Positions 11,901 to 27,800 of a DNA stretch of 64,000 bases are shown here, piece after piece (within the stretch, counting starts at the first letter, position 1; each line of letters opens with the position of its first letter). The DNA comes from Sphagnum magellanicum (lineage: Eukaryota > Streptophyta > Sphagnopsida > Sphagnales > Sphagnaceae). The DNA is taken from positions 4,685,390 to 4,749,389 of the forward strand of contig CM038911.1 in NCBI GenBank assembly GCA_021904315.1, read 5' to 3'. The position numbers and the translations under genes are program-made. The notes below the pieces were generated by a model. The model did not search any database. It was not told the DNA's origin and saw nothing but the letters and a program-made list of their open reading frames with translations.

Positions 11901-14900
11901 TAAGGCATCACCTACTTTCTAATCTACTTATCACAAATTTGTGTTTTTTATTTAGGAGGATTACTTTTTTGGTATATTTTAGCATGTTTTCACCATGTGC
12001 CCTATAATGAATGCCTTCCAAATGAGGGGAATACTTATTTTACATTTGGCTAGTAACACCATTGCACACCCCCTTGAAAACAATCATTCCATCAACCCTA
12101 AAGGAAATTAGTTTTGCAACAATATTTGAATTAAAAAGATCACCATGTTCTTTCAAAACACCCATAATAACTTAAGTTAGATTATTTGTGCATCCCCTCC
12201 TTCAATAACTTGCTCTAAAAAAATGAATACGTGTATGCGACACTAATCTTCAACAATGTAGGAATGGATAGGAATCCATGATTGATTATCATTTATGGTT
12301 ATTTCATCACAAGACAATGTAAGGTTTTTTGAACTTGCAATAACTTCTTTTACCTTCTTGATGACTTGTTTATGCATACATTCAACCATAACCCATTTCG
12401 TTAAATCACTCTAGTGTTGTTTTGGTAACAAGGGGACATTCATGAAAGAAAATAGAGACTTCCAAGCTTCAAATTCAAGCATGCGTTGACCTTGCTATAG
12501 TAAGTGCAAATTGTAGCAAATTATTGCCACTTTCTACCCTGCTCCCCCTTAACCTTTCCTTGAACTTGTTTAGCAATTGTGAGGTGACTCTTTTTAAAAT
12601 AAGCAACCTCATTATTTGCATGGTTGCATTTCTTGTTAACATACCAATCTCCTTATTTCTTGCCCAAGTGCGGCATGTCCCAAACAACCCTTGCTTTCCC
12701 TACGTGTTTTTCAAGAGTGTTAGCCTTTGGACCTAGGATCACATCCTTGTCCTTCACAAATGAACATATCAAGCATTTCACATAGTGAACTTTTCCAATT
12801 TCACTTTTCAACATCTCTACCCATGGGAATTAAGTAGCCCACACATCTCAACATTTCTGTGATATGTCATAATTCTTTTTAGGTTTTTTAAGTGGGGGTA
12901 GTTTTGATTCCTCTTCCTTTATAATGACATGGATCTCTGAAAAATATGCCACAAAGGTAGCATAAGTGGGCAATCCATTAGGACAAACAAACTACACAAT
13001 AGGATTATTGTGATTGAAATCAAAATTTGGTTCAACCTTGCTACCACTTGAACTTGCTACAAAAAATGGAATTGGTTTATGTTTAAGAGGGATCACAAGA
13101 GGAGAATTGTCTTTAGGATTCATGTTGGACTTGAAGAAGTCAAACATCACAATGTATTTTTGTGTCCTTTCCACATGTGCCATCCAACCTTTCAAATTAA
13201 AAAAATGCATACAAAAGAAAAAAGTAAAAAGAGGTTGAAAAACACAAATAAAGAAAATTTGTGAGCCACTGATTAGCATCAACTATTGATCCATGTGCAC
13301 TATGAAACTCCAAGCTCCAAATTTCTGTTAAAAACAGAATATGTTACCAAACTACAAGAAAGCTTTTATTTTCACACCTCCTAGTTAATTACCTTCTTAC
13401 ATGCTATGAAAAATGGACAATGCATAAGTATGGGAAGAAGCATGACAAATATGCAAATCTAGCTTGGATCATGATTGTGCACAATCCTAATTCTTAAATT
13501 GTCTAACCTAAATGTAAAAAATTCCAAAGCCTTAAAGCATGCATGTGATGTGGTGTGCATTGAGTCTTGACCAAAAACAAAACTTGAACAAAGTTCAAAT
13601 AAGAGAGCTTGGATTTGGACTGTGTAGGATCCCTTTGTCTAGACTCTAAACCATAAACCTAAAACTAATAGAACTACAAATATGGTTTCAAGTCTAGTTC
13701 TTCAAGAAAATAATATTCTATTTCATTTTCTAATTCCAAAAAGTAGAACCAGTTCCAGTTTAATTCTTATGAACTAAAACTAGAATTAGTGGTTCTTATT
13801 GTTGTTAGATGGTTTTTATTTTCCAAGAAAACCTCCAATCCAAGTTTTAATTTTTTTTAAGATTTGAAAAAATTTATGGTTTTAGTTCAAGGATTTTAAA
13901 ATTTTGATAAAACCTTTAGTTTAATTTTGAACCTAATTTTTCATATTTTAAAACCCTTGATTCTAAGTTTTTTACAAAAAAAACTTAGATGAGTTTAGTT
14001 CCAAATTGGATACAATTCTACCTACCTACACATAACCCAAAAATTGATTTTTCTCTCTTTTACTAGCAATGTACCACTTATATTAACTACATGTTTAAAC
14101 TTAATGTTTTTAAATAAAAATTGCATACTTGATACATGTCCCAAAAGTATAACTTACATGTATAATGCATGCCCCACCCCCAAATTATTACTCCAAAAAA
14201 TGTTGTTATTATTCAAAACTTTGAGTTTTTTTCCCATTGTAAAAAACCAATGAAACTTTCTCTTTGTATTTTTGGGCAGTTCCCTAGCTTGAAGTTTGGA
14301 GGTGTAACTTCCAAAATTTGGAAGGTGCAAGCCAAGTTAGCATCAAGCCTTTTAGATTTTGGAATTACGCCTCCATACTTTTTTGTAATTTAAAAAAACA
14401 AAAATGTTTATTTCTTTAATTTATCTTCAACTTATATTTTCTTTCTTTATCTTTATTTTCTTTTACAATTTTTTTCTTTTAAGCTCAATTTCAAAATTTT
14501 CAAAAATTCAAATAAATGATTAATTTTTACACTTCTGTAAAGGAGTTTTGAAAAATTCAACTAACTAATCAAAATTTGAAAAAAACATAAAGAAATGCAA
14601 TTTGTTTTCATTATTAGAAAAAATGGCAAATGAAAAAGCTCAAAATGAAACTCAAATGAGGAAGCTTTGAAATTGTTTCAAAAGTCCAAAACAAGTTAAG
14701 CTAAATGTATAAACTAACAAACTAAGAAATTTTTAATGAAGATCAAAATCTAATGAAAATATGGAAGACCAAATTACATATGTAGAAATCACAAGGAAAA
14801 TAACTAAAAATGGTGTTACTTTTGGTGTGCCAAAACAATTCAAAATGTTGTTGGAGTCATTAATGTTTTCACTTATGGTCTTGCTAGACTGTAAGCTACT

Positions 14901-17900
14901 ACGAGAGCTAACTTGGGAGTACTAATCAAGAAGTTCAAAGTAGTTTGATGCACCAATAAAAAGAGGGCAAAGTTAATATGTGAGGAAAAACAAAAGAAGC
15001 AATAGGGATCACAATGAAAAGGAAGATGATAAACATAAGAAGGGAAAAAAAAAATGCATTTGTTATGCAAGGAAGAAAAAGCTTTGTTGTGTTCTAGTTT
15101 TGTTTTCTACTATGAAAAACAAATAACCTAAAAATTTCACAAAAATGAAAGTGATACATCACTCACAAAACTTGATCATGATTGCTTCATGTAATACGTA
15201 AATGGAGAGGAAGAAGTTGCCAAAAAAAAAAGTACACACAAAGCTTGAAAGTGATAGCTTGTCTTGTGTATTATTCAAGCTTTAGGGCAAGCAATGGAAA
15301 GAAAAAGATGCAAAAAGAAAGGAGTGCAAACAAAGTTTCTTGCCAATGTTGACAACTTCATTTGCTCTGCAAGGATTAGGGCAAAAAAAGAAAAAGAAAA
15401 CAATTAAAGATAAAGTTGTTGTAAAATGAATGATGAAAAGAAAGTCTCACTGTTTCTTTACATAGATGAAGGTCCCATCACCTATACAAAACTAACATGT
15501 CTAACCCTACTGAAGAAAACAAACCCCTAATTTCTTATTATGTATATAAAATTCAAAAAATGAGAACTTAGATATCCTAGGTTTTGGGATGGTTCTAGTT
15601 CCAGATCTGGTTTTAATTAGAGGTTATTTGTTGATTGCAATTTAGATTTTTCGCTAGTTGCCAATTTTGGTTTTGTTTTCAAAAATTTGAACTAATAGTC
15701 CAAATCCCCAATAATTAGAACTAGAAATGGCCTACATTAGTTCCTATTTACCAAAGCAAAAACTTGTCCAACATTGCTGGCAACCTTACATTTGACCACT
15801 ATTACAACTTCAACATTTTTACTCCAATGGAAAAAATCACAACACATTATGTAAGTAAAACCTTATGATCTAGAATAACCATAATCTTCACACTTTTCAA
15901 GGATATAATTTCAATTTTACAAGTCCATGCTTGCAAACATATACATAACAATTTTACAAGCTTTCCATCACATGAAACAAAAAATTACAATTGAAGAAAT
16001 AAAATTTGGTTAGTTGAAATTCATGCAATGATCATTTTAAATTTGTTGTCTTGATGCAAGAATCAATAGACAATCTAGGTTAAAGAACTATTACATTCTT
16101 TGTTTTTTTCATTGTATGGAAAGGTCCTAGTTAGCTTGGCCAAAGAAAATGGGTCTGAATTACCAACCACACTTGTTTTGTTTTCTTCATTAAAATTTAT
16201 TGTGTGTTCTTACATATGCCTTTAAAGCTAATTCACAAGTAGAATACTTGTGTGTTCGTTCACCATAATTAACTAAAATACCTTTATTAGTCTCAATTGT
16301 TGGGTATACTTTTGTGACAAGTAGGTGAACAATATCATGTTATCTTTCTCTTTCAATCTTGAAGGAAGGAATCATATTTGAGTGTGAACCAATAGGTGTA
16401 CAAGTTTCATCTTGGTTAGTGCTATCAAAGGTTTACACAAAAATATAGCTCTTGAGTAATGACATAGGCCTTGGTGATGCTTGCTGATTATGGGCCTTTG
16501 TTTTCCCTGAAGTCCTAACGAGCCTAAGCTTTGTTGGAGTTATCATTTGTTTTAAGGGATTCCTTTTTTGGATTGAAGTCTATTGATTGCTCATTAAGCA
16601 AGTTGCATCAAACCCAAAATTTGAATATGTGGGATTCAGTAAGCCCCAATAAAAAAAAAAAAGATTTAGAATGGCTATGGATTTTGGATTCCTTCTTGAA
16701 ATCTAACTTGTTAACATAGTTTAATTTTGGTTGCATGCAAAATATTTTTGGTTGATTGGATGCTATATTTTTAATCACCTGTGCTTAATTTCTAGTAGCA
16801 TTTAAATTATATTTGATTGCATGTAAAATAAAATTTCATGTTTATCAAATTTTCAATTGCATTAACATATTTTTGGTGAAACATGGAAAATGTTTTGGGT
16901 ATTTGTTTTGCTCCTATCACATTTTCTATATTTTTTTCTCACTCATGAAATATTTTGTTCTTAATATTATTTTGGTCATATGTAGTAGAAATATTTGTTC
17001 AATTGTATTTTGTAGTTGATTCCATTGAATCAATTCCATTTTCTTTGTATTTTACTTGAGTGAAATGTAAAAAGTAAAATAGTGTGGTCAATGTTGGTAT
17101 GATGTTTACTTTGACAAAAAGATACGCACATTTTGATGTGGTGCCAAAATAATAGTAGACATGACATTGATATACAATTTAAACAACATTGCTTATTGCC
17201 TTGGAAGGTGCCTTGGTAATCAATTTCTCCTACAATGAAAGAAAGGTTACAAAAAATTTTCTATTGGTCTAAAAAACATGTTTTTAGTAAACTATCAAAA
17301 CTAATGTAGAATGTTAATGGAAAATGTTGATTATTCCATCCATAGGAAAAATATTTAAAACTTGACGAAAGAGGATGAAAACCTAAATTTGATGTTGTGT
17401 TCCTAGTACCTCTTTTGAAAGGAATGTATTGGTATTGTATTTTGAGCATGATTTTTCTTTTTCAATGTTGTGAAATAGCTTGGACTTGCCATGACCAACA
17501 AGAAGTGCATGAGCCAAATTTGGCGAAAGGTCAAACAAGAGAATATAAAAAATTTAGAATCTTGTTTTGTTTTGGTGACCTCTAAGAACTCATTGTTTGA
17601 ATATTGTTACTTCTAATTTATTTTTCTTCAAAACATGGCAAGTATTTTTTAAAAAAAAACCCTTTGAACATTTTGCATTGGAATTTTTCTTTTCATCATA
17701 ATGTAAAATTTCATCACCAAAAAAACCACTAATTCCAAGCATATTTGTATGCCATTTTTTGGGAATCCATTCATTTTCTTCATATTCTAAGTCTATGTAA
17801 AACCACCTAACTCATTTTTCATGACTTTGGATGAAAGTGCCTTTGGTTGGTAAATGAGGTTTGCTAAGACATCAAAAAATGGGTGGTCATTATACTTAAT

Positions 17901-18000
17901 ATTCTTCACTTTCCAAATATTTTTCAAGCATCATCCAAATTCAAACAAGATCAAGCTAAACTACCTTATAATGCCACCCATTTTCTTTTTTCCCAAGATA
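8979..18000. other. AT-rich intergenic DNA, no gene seen
   Basis: About 9 kb of strongly AT-rich sequence with many short open frames of low complexity and no recognisable domain, splice-linked exons or RNA gene. The style (short A and T runs, ACAAAAACA-type strings) suggests old, diverged repeats. Confidence 0.55.
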
Positions 18001-18004
18001 CTTG

Positions 18005-18060
18005 ATGTGATACCATTGGGTATCACATGAAAAAAAGCGAAAAGAAACTTGAAGAGGCAT
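18005..18060. repeat. Copy of the GTGATACCC palindrome family
   Basis: ATGTGATACC / GGGTATCACAT forms a near-perfect palindrome at 18,005-18,028, followed by an A-rich run and then GGCATTTACA at about 18,058-18,067. The same order (palindrome, A/T tract, TTTACA end) is seen at 3,807-3,868 and 43,810-43,855. Confidence 0.55.
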
Positions 18061-18067
18061 TTACATA

Positions 18068-21000
18068 GGGTAAAATAGGCCTATGGCCTCATGCATTTCC
18101 TATCACCAAGCTCTTTGCAAAGATAGTAGGAGAGAAATTTGATGAAGCTAAGGTAATCCATTTCACCACTTTGAAGATACCTTTTGTTCTTGAGGGATTA
18201 TTTGGTCATGCTAGGAATGTGTCTTATGGATGGACCCTGAATTGAACCTAGTAGTTTGCATTCATTCCATTACACATCAATATTCAAAGCTTGAATGGTT
18301 GTTACATGAGAAGACCTTGAGATGAAATAATTATGAATTGGAAGAGCTAGAAGAAGATAGATAATGGACCACAACTTGAATAACAACATTTAAAGTTTAT
18401 ATTACAAAACATATATACAATGTAAAAGGAAACAACAACAAGCAGCAACGCAACGTGTGAAAAGAAATGAGTGAAAAAAAACAAAAAATGAAAAAAGACA
18501 CACAACTCAAAAAAAAATGGGGCCCAATCATGAGCTCAAGCCCCTTTATAAGTAATTAATGTGATGCATAGGGTTTGAGGTGGTTGAGTTTTGAACAATC
18601 ATTGCAAACCTTCAAATTGGTTTTTTTTTCAAACCTAATTCGTAATTGATTTTTAAAAAAATTACTCAAACCTAACTATGTATCTAACCTTTGGATATTA
18701 TATTAAAAATCCCATAACTTTGAAACCCAAGGGGGACATTAATTTTTAAAAAGCATACATGAGTAAAAATATAAGGTGCAATATATTGGTTGTTGGATAA
18801 AAATTATACATTAATTAGTTTAAAAATAGGGTAAATTTTATTCAAATAATTGATTTAATTATAATATAAGGTATGTAATAATCTGAAATAATGGATTATA
18901 ATTAATAATAATTAGATAATAATAGGGTGATTATAAATAGGTTGAACAATTATTTAACACCCCCCCTCCCAAAAATGGTTGTTTGACGCATGTAGATCCC
19001 AAAATTTACACTAAGTGTCCCCCTAGGCTTTGAAATCCAATAGTTAGGATATCATCTTAGATAACCTAGTTCATGATATCATGTAGATATAAAATCTAAT
19101 ATTCAATATGATATCTAAATATGATATTTAGATTTTCTAAATATCCACCCAACACTAATGTAAATTAGATTTTCTTTTCAAGGAAGTTATATTCTTAAAT
19201 TTAAGGTGTTATCCATTTACACTAATAAATCTAGCCAAATGCTTTATGAAGGTGTTGAATAAACATGTGTATATGTGTGCATAAAAAATATTATGGTCAA
19301 TGATATTGTTGGATTTGGTGGTTTCAATTATTCTCTTAGTTATCTTGAATGAATTAATAGTTAAATGTGTAATAGGGTTTGGTAGGTTTGTGAGAGTTTT
19401 GAAACACCAATGAAAATGATAAAAAGGGACAATTATTTTCAATGTTCAACAAAATAAGGTAATGTATAGACTTAATTTTTTTTCCCCCAAGCCAATGAGA
19501 TTGCTAGATTTGGTGGTTTGTGTGAAGAGTTCACATGTGTGGTGAGTGACTCAATTTCTCCATCGATATGGCATCTTGTGGCCTTAACTTTAAAAAAAAT
19601 GTTGGCTTTATAGTTGTGATGTCAAATTTTGTTTTAAAAAGTTTTTCTAATTTTTTCAAAAACATGTTCACATCCTTGGGCAACCAATGTTGTGCCACCC
19701 ATCCATGGAACTTTGTGTTTGATGGGAGAGTCATTTGCAAACGCACTTCCCCATTATATCCTTTGGTCTTTGCATAATAAACTATAATGAAATATAATTT
19801 ATGGTTTTTTTCTACTCTTCTTTTTTGTTTCCTTGCAATTTCAATTCTAATTTGAAGATGATATCTAAACTATTAGATTTAAATCCTTTATTCACCTTCT
19901 TCATAATCTCTTTACATGTGTTTGCAATCCAAAACAATGGTAGTGTACTTTGCAAATATTGCAATAACAAAGTAAACTTGGCTAATGGACTCACATATCC
20001 TATTTGTTTATGATCACATGCAATTCACGGAACAAAAGAACCAACAAATCATCACATGTGGAAGAGCCTTTGATTGAATCATGATTCACATATAATCATC
20101 TTTCAAGTTGCATCAAGAATCAAAGGTGTACCAATTTCCCCTGAGATTGCAAAATTCACAAAGAAAAGATGATGTTCCAAGACTTGAGGAAGGAAAAAAA
20201 ACAAAGTAAAACTAATGTGCTAGAACTATGTTTATGGATATTTGATAAACATGGGGATTGACCTCTCTCATCATTGACATTCTAACAAGTTGTCTCATGA
20301 AATTGATGTTGTTGATTGTTTAAGGTGGAGTGGACTATCTATTGCAACATTGAAATATAAAATGTCTTATACATTACACATGGAACATTGTTGAGAAACC
20401 TTTTTCTCATCAAATAATTTCACAAATTTGCAACAAGTTTAGTGTTCCATGCAGTTGGTGATAACATTAGTTCATGCATATGTAATAGATTGTGCAAATG
20501 AACTGCTAATTTTTTAGATTGTTTTCAACTTTTTCATATTTATTGTTGTGTAATGTATTTCCAAAGGAAAAGCGAGATTAAAATTATAAATGTTGGTGTT
20601 TGTGCAATTTGTTGATTGGTATGTTATCATTATTTTCTATATGAATATGTCAATTGATTATTAGTGTTTGAAAAAAACCTTTCGTGTGAGTGCATAGATT
20701 TGAACTTTTCTTTTGTGTGTTGAGTTTTACCTACAAGATTTTCTTGGAAATAAGATGCATGTATGTCCTCTTTAAAAAACAATTGTGTATGCATGATATG
20801 CATGAGTGATCTCCTAAAAGAGTATGGTTAGACTTAGAAGATGGTGGGCCGAATGGCTTTGGCCTATAAGCAATTTGCTTAAAAAACTTTCAAGTCCTTT
20901 CTTGTCCTTTTGGTCTTTTAAGTTCATTTTCAATTCAAACTTAAAGTAACACATTATCATTCAAAGATATAATATTAATTTATCAAAGTCAACCTAAAAT

Positions 21001-21800
21001 TGCATGTTGCAAAACTAATGTACATAGATCATTTTGGATTAGTTATCAATATTTGTTCAAATATAATTTATCACCGCACCATTATCAAATGGAAAAACCC
21101 ACAACCAACATGTAAGTGAGCCTTTTTGAATTGAAAATTTGAAAGAATATATGATTTCAATGGAAACATTGTTCATTTGATTTTCAACAACTTTCAAAAT
21201 TTACAACTACAATTCATCCTCAAACTCCATTTTCATGTTTGCACTTGACCAAAAAATGTACATTACTCACCATAGATGAATCCAAGTCTCAAATAATGAA
21301 ATGTATCATAAGCCATGTTTATTTTTTGGCAAAATTTTGCATTTTGGGCACCAAAAAAGAACCCTTGGGATATGTACAATGGTGTTTTTGGGGGAAAAAA
21401 ATGGCACATTATTGCAACATTATGAGGATTTATTTTTTAATTTGTCATATTTAGACAATATGTTCTAGCATGTCACCAACATATAGCACAATTCTTAAAT
21501 TTTTAATTATTTTTCTAACCTATAGCCAAAATTGGCTAAATCCCCTTTTGGATGATCACATATGTACTTCACAATTTTGAAAATAAAACACTTATCACAA
21601 GGTCATTACTTGGAACTTATTACGTTGCTCAATTGAAAGCAACAACATTTATTCTCATTTAACTCTCAAATGTGTCATATTTCAGTGATGAGAATTTCAA
21701 AGATTAATTGGTATATGGCTGGTTTTCTATAATCTTTAGTAAGCTCCTTATTGCATAATCTTTTATATGGTCATCCTTGGACGATTCCAGAGACATCTCC
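18068..21800. other. AT-rich intergenic DNA, no gene seen
   Basis: No recognised gene. The stretch includes a simple run of TAATAAT type at about 18,900-18,930 and scattered short open frames with no family resemblance. Confidence 0.5.
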
Positions 21801-24800
21801 AAATATAACTACCTCATTTCCAAGCCTAACTACCTCACTTCCTCATAACTACCTCACACTAAACCCATCACATTGATTGATCTGGAATCACAAATTGGGC
21901 CCCAACTCTTGCTGCTCTTCCTGCTAACAACACAGATCCTCCCCCACTACAAAAGCTCCCAAGAAAGAAATTCCCAAATAAAAAAACTGACTAGCTTGAT
22001 CTCTGCACAAATCAATCTGGCTCAAGTTTGCTTAAGACATGGTCTGCTTAAGATCTATGTTGTTCAGGTCCTACACAAGTGCCATGTTTATTGCAAGTCA
22101 GTTCAGAAGTACAAATATCTCTCAGTTGATTCAGTAGAATTGACCAGCAAAATGTTGCTTCAAAGTTTCCAGCAGATAAAAGAGTGAGGAAACATTAGGG
22201 TTCAGTTTTCAATGAGATTCATTCTCTTAAAAGGCATCTATGTGAAATCAAGCTTGTCAGAAATTGAAATTTAACTCTTCATAGTTTTTTGAATGCTGCT
22301 AATAGGTTTAAAGCAAAGTGTGACCCTCATCTTCCCTTTTTTTGGTAGCTTGGAAGTTCCATGAAAACCCCATGAAACCTTGGTTTATAAATGCTGCCAG
22401 TTCTCCCACAGACAGAAGTTTGAAGCTTATGAGTGACTAAGCTCGTCTCAGAAAGCTACCCTGATGGTGTCATTTCTGAAATGAGTCATTAAGTCTAATG
22501 GTTATCCAGCTTTTCTGCCTTGGTTGTCTTTTATAAAAACGTTTGTAGATGATATGTTAAATCCTGATTATCCTGATTTTGTTTACTTTTTATGAATGTC
22601 AAAAGAGATGACATTTCCAAGTTGGTTGAGGATGTTTCCAAGTGTCATGAGGCTCTTGTTGATGTATCCACCGTCCTTCAGCCACACACTACCTACTGCT
22701 GTGTTTGCAATCCTCTTGGACCCAGCCAACTCCACCAAATTCTGCTTCCAAAAGCAGAAATGCTGTTAGGATGTATAAGTTCTTTTGTTACCCAAAAGAT
22801 GCCAAGACAATCACCAGAATTCCCTAAGCCATTGTTGCAAAATTGACACATGGTAAGCACAAAATGAACATAAAGACACGTATAATTGTCACAATTTCCT
22901 TCTATAATATCAGATTACCTCATGAAATTAGGTGAAGTTGTCAACATGATGCTGCTTATCATCCAAACTATACTATGAGATCGGCTACTGTGCTTACTCA
23001 AAATGTCAATGTGGTGCATCAATATTGAGTAAAGTCAATGTCAAAACTGATACCCAATCATACACCCACAGGGTGAGACATCCAACATTCATGCCTTTAT
23101 TTGATTATGCGCACCAGCAAGTAAGAAGACATGGCTTTTGCTGCAAATACTGAAACAGAGAGTACAATTGATGAGCATACCTTCTCCAGATTCCAGAAGT
23201 TCAATAACCTTCTCAACAAAAGTCATTTGACAGAATTGACATAAATCCTTGGACTTTTCATCCAACAAACAGGGTCTCAGGTGCCAGGAATCTTGAGTAG
23301 ATTGGGCACCAACATAAGAGTAGGGCCCAACACACATAATCCCAACCCCAACCCAGAAAGAAAATATAACCCAATCAGTCTAAATGACTCTGAATTGTAA
23401 TAAATCAGAAAGAATGGCAGAACAAATTGCGAGCATATTTAGTGGGTGTAACTAGGTGGTGTTACATCTGACATGGAAATGAAGGTTTGTGCCTTCAAAT
23501 CAAACCTCATCCCTGGGTGATGGATGTATGAACTATGTAGGTAATCAGACCTCAATTATACATACTGGAAATGTGAAGAGGTATAGGGTATTTCCTTGTT
23601 CAAAGATACAGCTACACGTTAAGAGTCATTCAGTAAATACAATAGCAGATAGACTAACTTATGAAAGCAAAAGTCACAAAGTATGTTTACTTGACACTAT
23701 CTCATATTTAATTTTGAGAGCAATCAAGCTTCACACAAAGGACCCTTTCAATAGACGTTTGAAGACCTTTTCTGTAAAATACGCACTAACATCAGATCCA
23801 ATGTAACTAATTCTAAGTACATAATAATCTAGTCAAATTGCCAACAAATCATCATATAGATTTGCATACTGAGTTTATGTTGCATGTCTGGAAGAATCAG
23901 TGAGGGTGTGGCTAGCTAGCCTCATGTGACACACGTATCAAGAGAGTAAACAATTGCCTTGTTTAAGCTGCAACAAGCTGGAGACAGTAACCCTACAACT
24001 CCAGAAAACAATTACAACTTACAAGTGTAGAAGGACTGTTGTTATCGTAGCTCCCTGCAAGCTCATTTGTGATCTCAAACCCAAATTTTCAAACCCTGCT
24101 AATGCATAATATTATTCAAAGCCAAATTCTGTCAATCTCTCACCCTGAGCCCCTCTTCTTCTGCAAAACAGAGTCAACAACATAGACATATGGACAGATG
24201 GGCTACAATCAAAAAATTGATGCACCCTCCTTGTTTCCACACTCATCATAACGAATCCACCCTCCACACTGCCAAATTCTTTGCAAAATATGGTCAGATG
24301 CAATGGAGATGATACTCACTGTAGATGACTTGGAGTGTGTGCACCACCTTGACTCCCTGTCCTGCTTGCCCACATTCCAAGGTCACCTTCCAGTATCACT
24401 GCACCCTAGCGGTTTGATTGGTCGAATATCCTTTAATCCCAAGTTTTGACACTTGTTCTTCACTTGTGTAAGCCAATCATGCATGTATTAGTGTCACAAA
24501 ACAAACGCCATTCTATACAACAACACTCTTTCACATATGTGGCAATATGATGACGAATGGCAATCAGTATGAAAACTTAGTTTGACCAGAATTTTTTTTT
24601 TGCACCAAGCCTATACCTTATTGACAGCAGCCCAAGACTTGGATTGTTTATAGTGAGGCCTTGCAAACACACTTAATGAATGCAGTGCCCAGAAATCCTC
24701 GGGTTTCTGCCAAATTGCATGTAAATTTGGTGAACATGACCCACCAGTTAAGCCAATCGTGTTGACACATTTGCAAACAATATATCAAATGCTATCCATA

Positions 24801-27800
24801 TGCAACAGCAGGTGTAAACAGCAAGGAACAAAAAAGGGTTAACTGATACCATATTTGCATCTGGAAGCTCACATACTGCCCCATCAATGTCCTTTGCAGT
24901 TGCACACACCTACAGGATTCCAACCCCCCAGTTTCATGTATTTATTTCAGTCTGCCTGTAATCTTATTACCACAACAACTTATGACAGCACTGGCACTGA
25001 ACTTTTCAAATCACCACCAGAAAAGAAGGAAAAACTTGATCAAATGGTATGGGAGGTAATTTGTTAATATGGAGACTGGGATGCATAAACTGAAGGTCTT
25101 AGTATACGGTTCTTGGTGTGCATTAGATAGCTCTACCTACGTTAGAATGTCTGTAGCCTTGCTGACCTTGAAGCCTAACTTAACCAGGCAATACCTCAAG
25201 GGAGTTCTAGTTGAATCCAATATAATTTCCTCAATACATATTCTCCCTATGTGTTAAGTTGACTAGATTCTCCTTACTTTCCATTGGGAAAGCTCTGAAC
25301 ATGACTGCAGTTTTCTTTTAACAATGCCGATTTTCTTTAACCTCGTGTAAAAAAACACAACAATGGAAAATTCAAACAGAGGAATCGAGGACTACCTTTA
25401 AACAATTTCATGACAACAAATGTTGACACAACACTCTTGATTTTCTTTATAGTTCGCACATGCAAGTTCAATGTCTTGTTTTTGCTACAGATGCCCATAT
25501 TGTCAAACCCTGTAAGTTGCACTGTGACAGGTGTGAAAGCTTTGAAATAGTTCTCCATTAAGTATCAAGTGTAAGAATGACATAAAGCTTCGTTGAATTC
25601 CTTAGACATGAAGGACCATAAAATAAGAAATCATAGCATTTGGGAGGGACTCATTTGAACATAAGGCAATAGTAGAAAGTTTTGCAACCAGTTAGGCCTT
25701 CCTAAACAGACAGCATCTGAAGGTCAAACTGCACCAAAAGTAAGTAAGTCCCATTCGGATCAATTTTTTACTTTCTTTCAACTGACCTCAAAGCTAGCTG
25801 TGAAAATCTACCTAAGTATTTGTTCAAACAGCAGAGAAAAGAAGAAAGGCACAACTCTTCAGCAGCAATAGTATGGATAACTGACAACCATCATGGATAT
25901 TTGAATATGAGGAAACAGTCAAAAAGCAACCAGCACAGAGCAATAATGGCACTAATCAACAATTATGAGCAGGTGATGTCAGTCTACAAGTGCATCTCAA
26001 CATCCAACTGAAGGGATGAAGGTTGCACTTGCAACATGCACAGAAAAAAGATCCACATATATTGAAAGCTAAGGTAAAGATGGAATGCAGTTCAATGCTT
26101 CACAAAATGTATTTTACCCACTTTATGCTCCTTCTGACAACCAGGAGCCACAACTAGTTTCTCCTCCTTTTGAGGACCCTACATAGCAAAATCATCAGAT
26201 TAACTTGAAGTGAAGATATTAAGCAAGGTTACGAATGAAACAAACCATTCATTGTCTTCACATTCTTGCAAAGAAAAGCAGACAATTTCCTTGCGATAGA
26301 TATCTTGCAGAAAGGAGAAGGAGCCAAGAAACTAAAGGAAAAAAGACCACAATTCAAGAGGGATAAAATTGAACATTCAAGCAAGCACAATCCAAAGCAT
26401 AAAATGATCTGGATCAATTCATACCCTTCTAAAGGACCAACTGCTTGTGGCTTTTTGGGGTTTCATAAAGAAACCAAAGTCCAGACACCATGGCCAGGAA
26501 AGATCAAAACACTTAGGGGCCCTACAATTGCCAACTAGAATAGCAGGTCATTTAACAGAGAGAAGAGGCAATTTACAATAGATCCAAACTCCCATTATGA
26601 CTCAGGATATTACTTGTCTAATTACACTGGAAACTCCTCACATAAACATTTTCAGTAGAGAACTGTGCTAAGGTAACAATAGGAAGGGTCCAGATCCATA
26701 CCAGAAGAACTCATTGAAATCATAATAATTCCGCCATGCTCCATGTGGAGCTATTCCATTTCCAGTACTTTTTAACTCCTGGAACCAATCAGATACATTA
26801 GACAGATTCTTTACCAACACTCAGAAAGATTTCTCTAAGTGCAGAATGACATATTGACAAGTGTGCCCTTACTTTTGCCCTGTGAATCAATTTATAGAAT
26901 CAATGGCTATAGTTGCAATGGACAGTTAAAAATGACCAAATCTGGTCACATGTTTGCAGATGAAGAGCTTGTGCAGAGAAATTCACACTGCAGCCACAAC
27001 TTGGTACACAGGGATGATAATCTGCTGAAGAAAAGAACACTCCACACTGTTATCTGCATTTGGCTTGACACACAAAACCTTTCAACATAGGGGTGCTCCA
27101 ACAAGTCATCTGCCACTTGTTGAAGAATAAACAGTCAATACAAATTGAGGGTATTTCAATACCTCCCAAGGTAGGTGATTCCAAAGGTGAGCATAGGCAT
27201 CTCACTATCATGAGATCATCTCTGTAATTGGAGTTGCAACCAGAGAATTACAGTGTACAGTCTGCATTGAGATGTCACGAGCCAATCCCAATTTACAAGG
27301 ATAGGTTAGGAAGGACAAACTCACATGATGAAGATGTAGCAAAGACATTCGGACATGAACCAAAGATTAAATGTTTACCCCCAAACTAGTAGATATAGAG
27401 CAGTCAAGAACAGCCTACTTTGATGTGTAAATGCATTGGATCAACACTAAATAGTTAGACAGAAGTGGAAAATACTAGGCGTTAGTTTTGGCTTCTCCAA
27501 AGCTTCACCACCGAGAAATGAGTGTATGCAATTTCTATGGCATCCTCACAATGATCAAGTACCTAGACATAATTGATTGAATATGATAGTCTAAAATTAA
27601 ACAGTACAGACCAAGGAAGGACTTAGATCAAATCTCCACTTATCAGTATTTTGGGGGGGGGGGGTGTAACACATTAAATGCCACCATATGCAACTGATGG
27701 AGGAGAAGTGATGTCCCATTTAGTAGCTTGGAATCAGATCAAACATTCTCTTTCCTGGTTCAAAAGAGAAGACCCTTATGATAGGTAACTCCACAAATGC

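Noticed and set aside
21873-22846. Plus-strand open frames as exons of a host gene
   Set aside because: No recognised domain and no consistent splice junctions between them.
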